DNA of 64,000 nt, taken from the NCBI GenBank assembly GCA_018715165.1, contig DVMC01000066.1:17107-81106 (forward strand), in the 5' to 3' direction. Shown here piece by piece: positions 63,441-64,000 of this stretch. Each line of letters opens with the position of its first letter. The stretch's first letter is position 1. The notes beneath the pieces were generated by a model. The model was given only the letters and a program-made list of their open reading frames with translations, was not told the DNA's origin and did not search any database. This DNA is from Limiplasma pullistercoris. GTDB taxonomy: Bacteria; Bacillota; Clostridia; Christensenellales; Aristaeellaceae. The translations under genes were made by a program, and so were the position numbers.

Positions 63441-64000
63441 TTAACCGAACATGCTCAGCAGGATGCCGGCGGCGATGGCCGAGCCGATCACGCCTGCCAC
63501 GTTGGGGCCCATGGCGTGCATGAGCAGGAAGTTGCCGGGGTTGGCCTTCTGGCCCTCCACCTGGCTCACACGCGCGGCCATCGGCACGGCGGACACACCG
63601 GCGGAACCGATGAGCGGGTTGATCTTGCCACCGGAGAGCTTGTTCATGAGCTTGGCCAGCAGCACGCCGCCCGCGGTGCCAAAGCCGAAGGCGAGCACGC
63701 CCACGACGATGATGCCCAGCGTCTTGGACGACAGGAAGGTGGAGGCGGTCGCCGTCGCGCCGACCGTGGTGCCAAGGAAGATGGTGACGATGTTCATCAG
63801 CTCGTTCTGAGCGGTCTTGTTCAGACGGTCCACCACACCGCTCTCACGGAACAGATTGCCCAGCATCAGACAGCCGACCAGCGGCGCCGCAGAAGGCAGC
63901 AACAGGCTTACGATGATGGTCACCGCGATGGGGAAGATGATCTTCTCGCGCTTGCTCACGGGGCGCAGCTGCTCCATGACGATCTCGCGCTCCTTCTTGG
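63441..64000 (-). CDS. oadB: Oxaloacetate decarboxylase beta subunit, C-terminal part (5' end outside window)
   Basis: The last 185 codons of the membrane subunit that couples carboxybiotin decarboxylation to Na+ export. The frame continues to the window edge (KKEREIVMEQLRPVSKREKIIFP), so ATG 63977 is internal. Conserved elements are NIVTIFLGTTVGATATASTFL, FGFGTAGGVL, NPLIGSAGVSAVPMAARV and NPGNFLLMHAMGPNVAGVIGSA, the Na+ path of the family. The oadA gene starts 23 nt downstream. Confidence 0.96.
   Translation of the reverse strand, partial: KKEREIVMEQLRPVSKREKIIFPIAVTIIVSLLLPSAAPLVGCLMLGNLFRESGVVDRLNKTAQNELMNIVTIFLGTTVGATATASTFLSSKTLGIIVVGVLAFGFGTAGGVLLAKLMNKLSGGKINPLIGSAGVSAVPMAARVSQVEGQKANPGNFLLMHAMGPNVAGVIGSAIAAGILLSMFG

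Overview
The window is GC-rich bacterial DNA whose gene content points to a spore-forming Clostridia-type member of the Bacillota, probably living in an animal gut. Sporulation genes are present (spoIIR, spoIID, spoIIQ, a sporulation-type D-Ala-D-Ala carboxypeptidase). Ribosome binding sites are strong GGAGG types and promoters are of the Bacillota sigma-A kind. A choloylglycine (bile salt) hydrolase and an oxaloacetate decarboxylase pair fit an anaerobic gut lifestyle. Genus cannot be fixed from the sequence alone. No rRNA, tRNA or CRISPR array was seen.

Layout. At 1-1088 the 3' end of a large serine recombinase abuts a cysteine-rich host gene that it seems to have interrupted. 1209-8360 holds a lipoprotein, a nuclease-helicase, a membrane metallopeptidase, spoIIR and a YgiQ radical SAM gene. 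8426-12885 is a run of secreted proteins plus a thioredoxin-reductase-like flavoprotein. 13060-19168 is the glutamate synthase operon gltBD behind a promoter-proximal terminator-like hairpin. 19407-27212 is one 2601-codon gene for a cyclic beta-1,2-glucan synthase-like membrane enzyme. 27366-32601 carries glmS, spoIIQ, spoIID and a carboxypeptidase, all cell-wall or engulfment functions. 32598-38109 has a MATE exporter, a CapA protein, a two-component system and a DUF4342 protein.

38312-50463 is a compact eight-gene minus-strand operon: large membrane-anchored exoprotein, ABC ATPase, ABC permease, coiled-coil membrane protein, MoxR ATPase, DUF58 protein and two VWA membrane proteins. It is the best candidate here for an uncharacterised envelope system. 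Next to it is an FtsX-type permease/TetR operon with two near-identical operators just downstream of a sigma-A promoter. 53757-56650 is a copper operon, csoR-copA, with the CopZ-like domain fused to CopA but still preceded by its own ribosome binding site. The right end holds a pentapeptide-repeat protein, a variant phosphofructokinase, mgtE behind a structured leader, a flavodoxin, bile salt hydrolase, and oadA-oadB, the last cut by the window end.

Regulation visible in the sequence includes about ten sigma-A promoters with 16-18 bp spacing, CsoR and TetR operators, several intrinsic terminators, and hairpins at the 5' ends of gltB and the YugP gene or over the spoIIQ ribosome binding site. 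Many long reading frames antisense to real genes are GC-rich shadows and were left out.
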